Positions 5,633 to 6,023 of a stretch of 6,023 nucleotides of DNA are shown piece after piece (positions within the stretch are counted from its first letter, which is position 1; each line of letters starts with the position of its first letter). The notes under the pieces are model-generated. The model did no database searches. It worked only from the letters and a program-made list of their open reading frames with translations, and was not told where the DNA came from. The stretch covers positions 1-6,023 of the forward strand of contig SKKR01000246.1 in NCBI GenBank assembly GCA_007123655.1. The letters run 5' to 3'. The position numbers and the translations under genes were made by a program. This DNA is from Thermomicrobiaceae bacterium (lineage in GTDB: Bacteria > Chloroflexota > Chloroflexia > Thermomicrobiales > Thermomicrobiaceae).

Positions 5633-5642
5633 GTACGTACAC
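5631..5642. promoter_or_regulatory. Perfect 12-bp palindrome at the promoter start point
   Basis: GTGTACGTACAC is fully self-complementary. It overlaps the end of the -10 element and the expected transcription start of the gene at 5675. A repressor dimer bound here would block that promoter and could also influence minus-strand transcription toward the aceE-like operon. This is a position-based operator guess. Confidence 0.4.
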
Positions 5643-5674
5643 ATAGACGCGGACGAATGAAAGGGAGTGTTGAC

Positions 5675-6023
5675 ATGGTTGTTCAGGAAATGACTGCGGG
5701 ACAACATTACGAGGTTACGTTCGAGCACGTGCTCCAGAATGACGAACGGGTTCAGCAGGAGTACGATCAGTTGAACGACTTTCTTGCCAAACTCTCCAGT
5801 TCACCGATCGACGAGTCGCCGACCGAATCAGACCCTGCATGGCGCATCGACGATCTGGAGGTATCTCGCTGGAAGATCACGCTTCAGGGGAATGTGCGGT
5901 TTGATCGGGTGGCGCAATTCCGGGAGAAACTGCAGCATCGCGACGACGTGATCGACGCCAGGGTCGATTCGATCGACCAGGGAATGATCACCATTCGGCT
6001 CGTCACGACCGGCGGCATTCCAA
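5675..6023 (+). CDS. Unrecognised protein, 3' end outside window
   Basis: The ATG at 5675 has AAGGGAG seven bases upstream, and the frame stays open to the window edge (116 residues visible). An in-frame ATG at 5657 has no ribosome site and is less likely. The N-terminal part is helical and acidic (HVLQNDERVQQEYDQLNDFL, residues 18-37), followed by a loop rich in Ser, Pro and acidic residues (41-58). Residues about 66-113 alternate strand-helix-strand (WKITLQGN, RFDRVAQFREKLQ, VIDARVDSIDQGMITIRLV), reminiscent of a ferredoxin-like ACT/NIL-type fold in which a helix bears the F-x-x-L pattern. No membrane segment or Cys is visible. I cannot name the family. It is transcribed away from the aceE-like operon from its own promoter. 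Confidence 0.75.
   Translation, partial: MVVQEMTAGQHYEVTFEHVLQNDERVQQEYDQLNDFLAKLSSSPIDESPTESDPAWRIDDLEVSRWKITLQGNVRFDRVAQFREKLQHRDDVIDARVDSIDQGMITIRLVTTGGIP

Overview
This is a GC-rich bacterial chromosomal window with strong G/C preference at third codon positions and mixed ATG, GTG and TTG starts. The gene set looks most like a Chloroflexota bacterium near Sphaerobacter/Thermomicrobia. The grounds are a DUF7482-like protein, a GerW/YtfJ-type protein, and a single-chain AceE-type E1 standing without E2 or E3 genes. This placement is from memory of the families and is tentative. I see no rRNA, tRNA, insertion sequence or CRISPR array.

Layout. A truncated plus-strand gene (DUF7482-like) fills the left 959 bases. 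It converges on a minus-strand GerW/YtfJ-family gene (1073-1411) across a gap with two hairpins. A divergent gap of about 170 bases leads to a plus-strand gene (1580-1975) encoding a tandem DUF2283-like protein. A 190-base convergent gap follows, holding one hairpin and a doubtful 46-codon ORF. From about 5583 down to 2168 the minus strand carries a compact apparent operon: a possible cysteine-rich small ORF, an 815-residue AceE/transketolase-like enzyme, an OsmC-family protein, and a small three-helix membrane protein. A divergent promoter region (about 5584-5674) drives an unrecognised plus-strand gene that runs off the right edge.

The most interesting point is the OsmC-family gene. Its frame appears to stop after 117 residues at a TGA. 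That TGA sits exactly where the family has its second redox cysteine (family motif C-P-hydrophobic-Y). Beyond it the same frame continues for 20 codons that read as the normal OsmC C-terminus, to a second TGA. The RNA directly after the first TGA can fold into a two-part hairpin with a G in the second position of its apical loop, about 20 nt from the UGA, which fits the bacterial SECIS consensus. With readthrough the protein has normal family length (138 residues) and the gap to the next gene shrinks from 76 to 13 bases. I read it as a selenocysteine-containing OsmC, a Cys54/Sec118 thiol-selenol peroxidase-like protein, which standard annotation would call truncated.

The operon thus joins a thiamine-diphosphate 2-oxoacid dehydrogenase-type enzyme to a probable thiol/selenol peroxide-detoxifying protein and a membrane protein of unknown role. 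A metabolic link between them is inference only.
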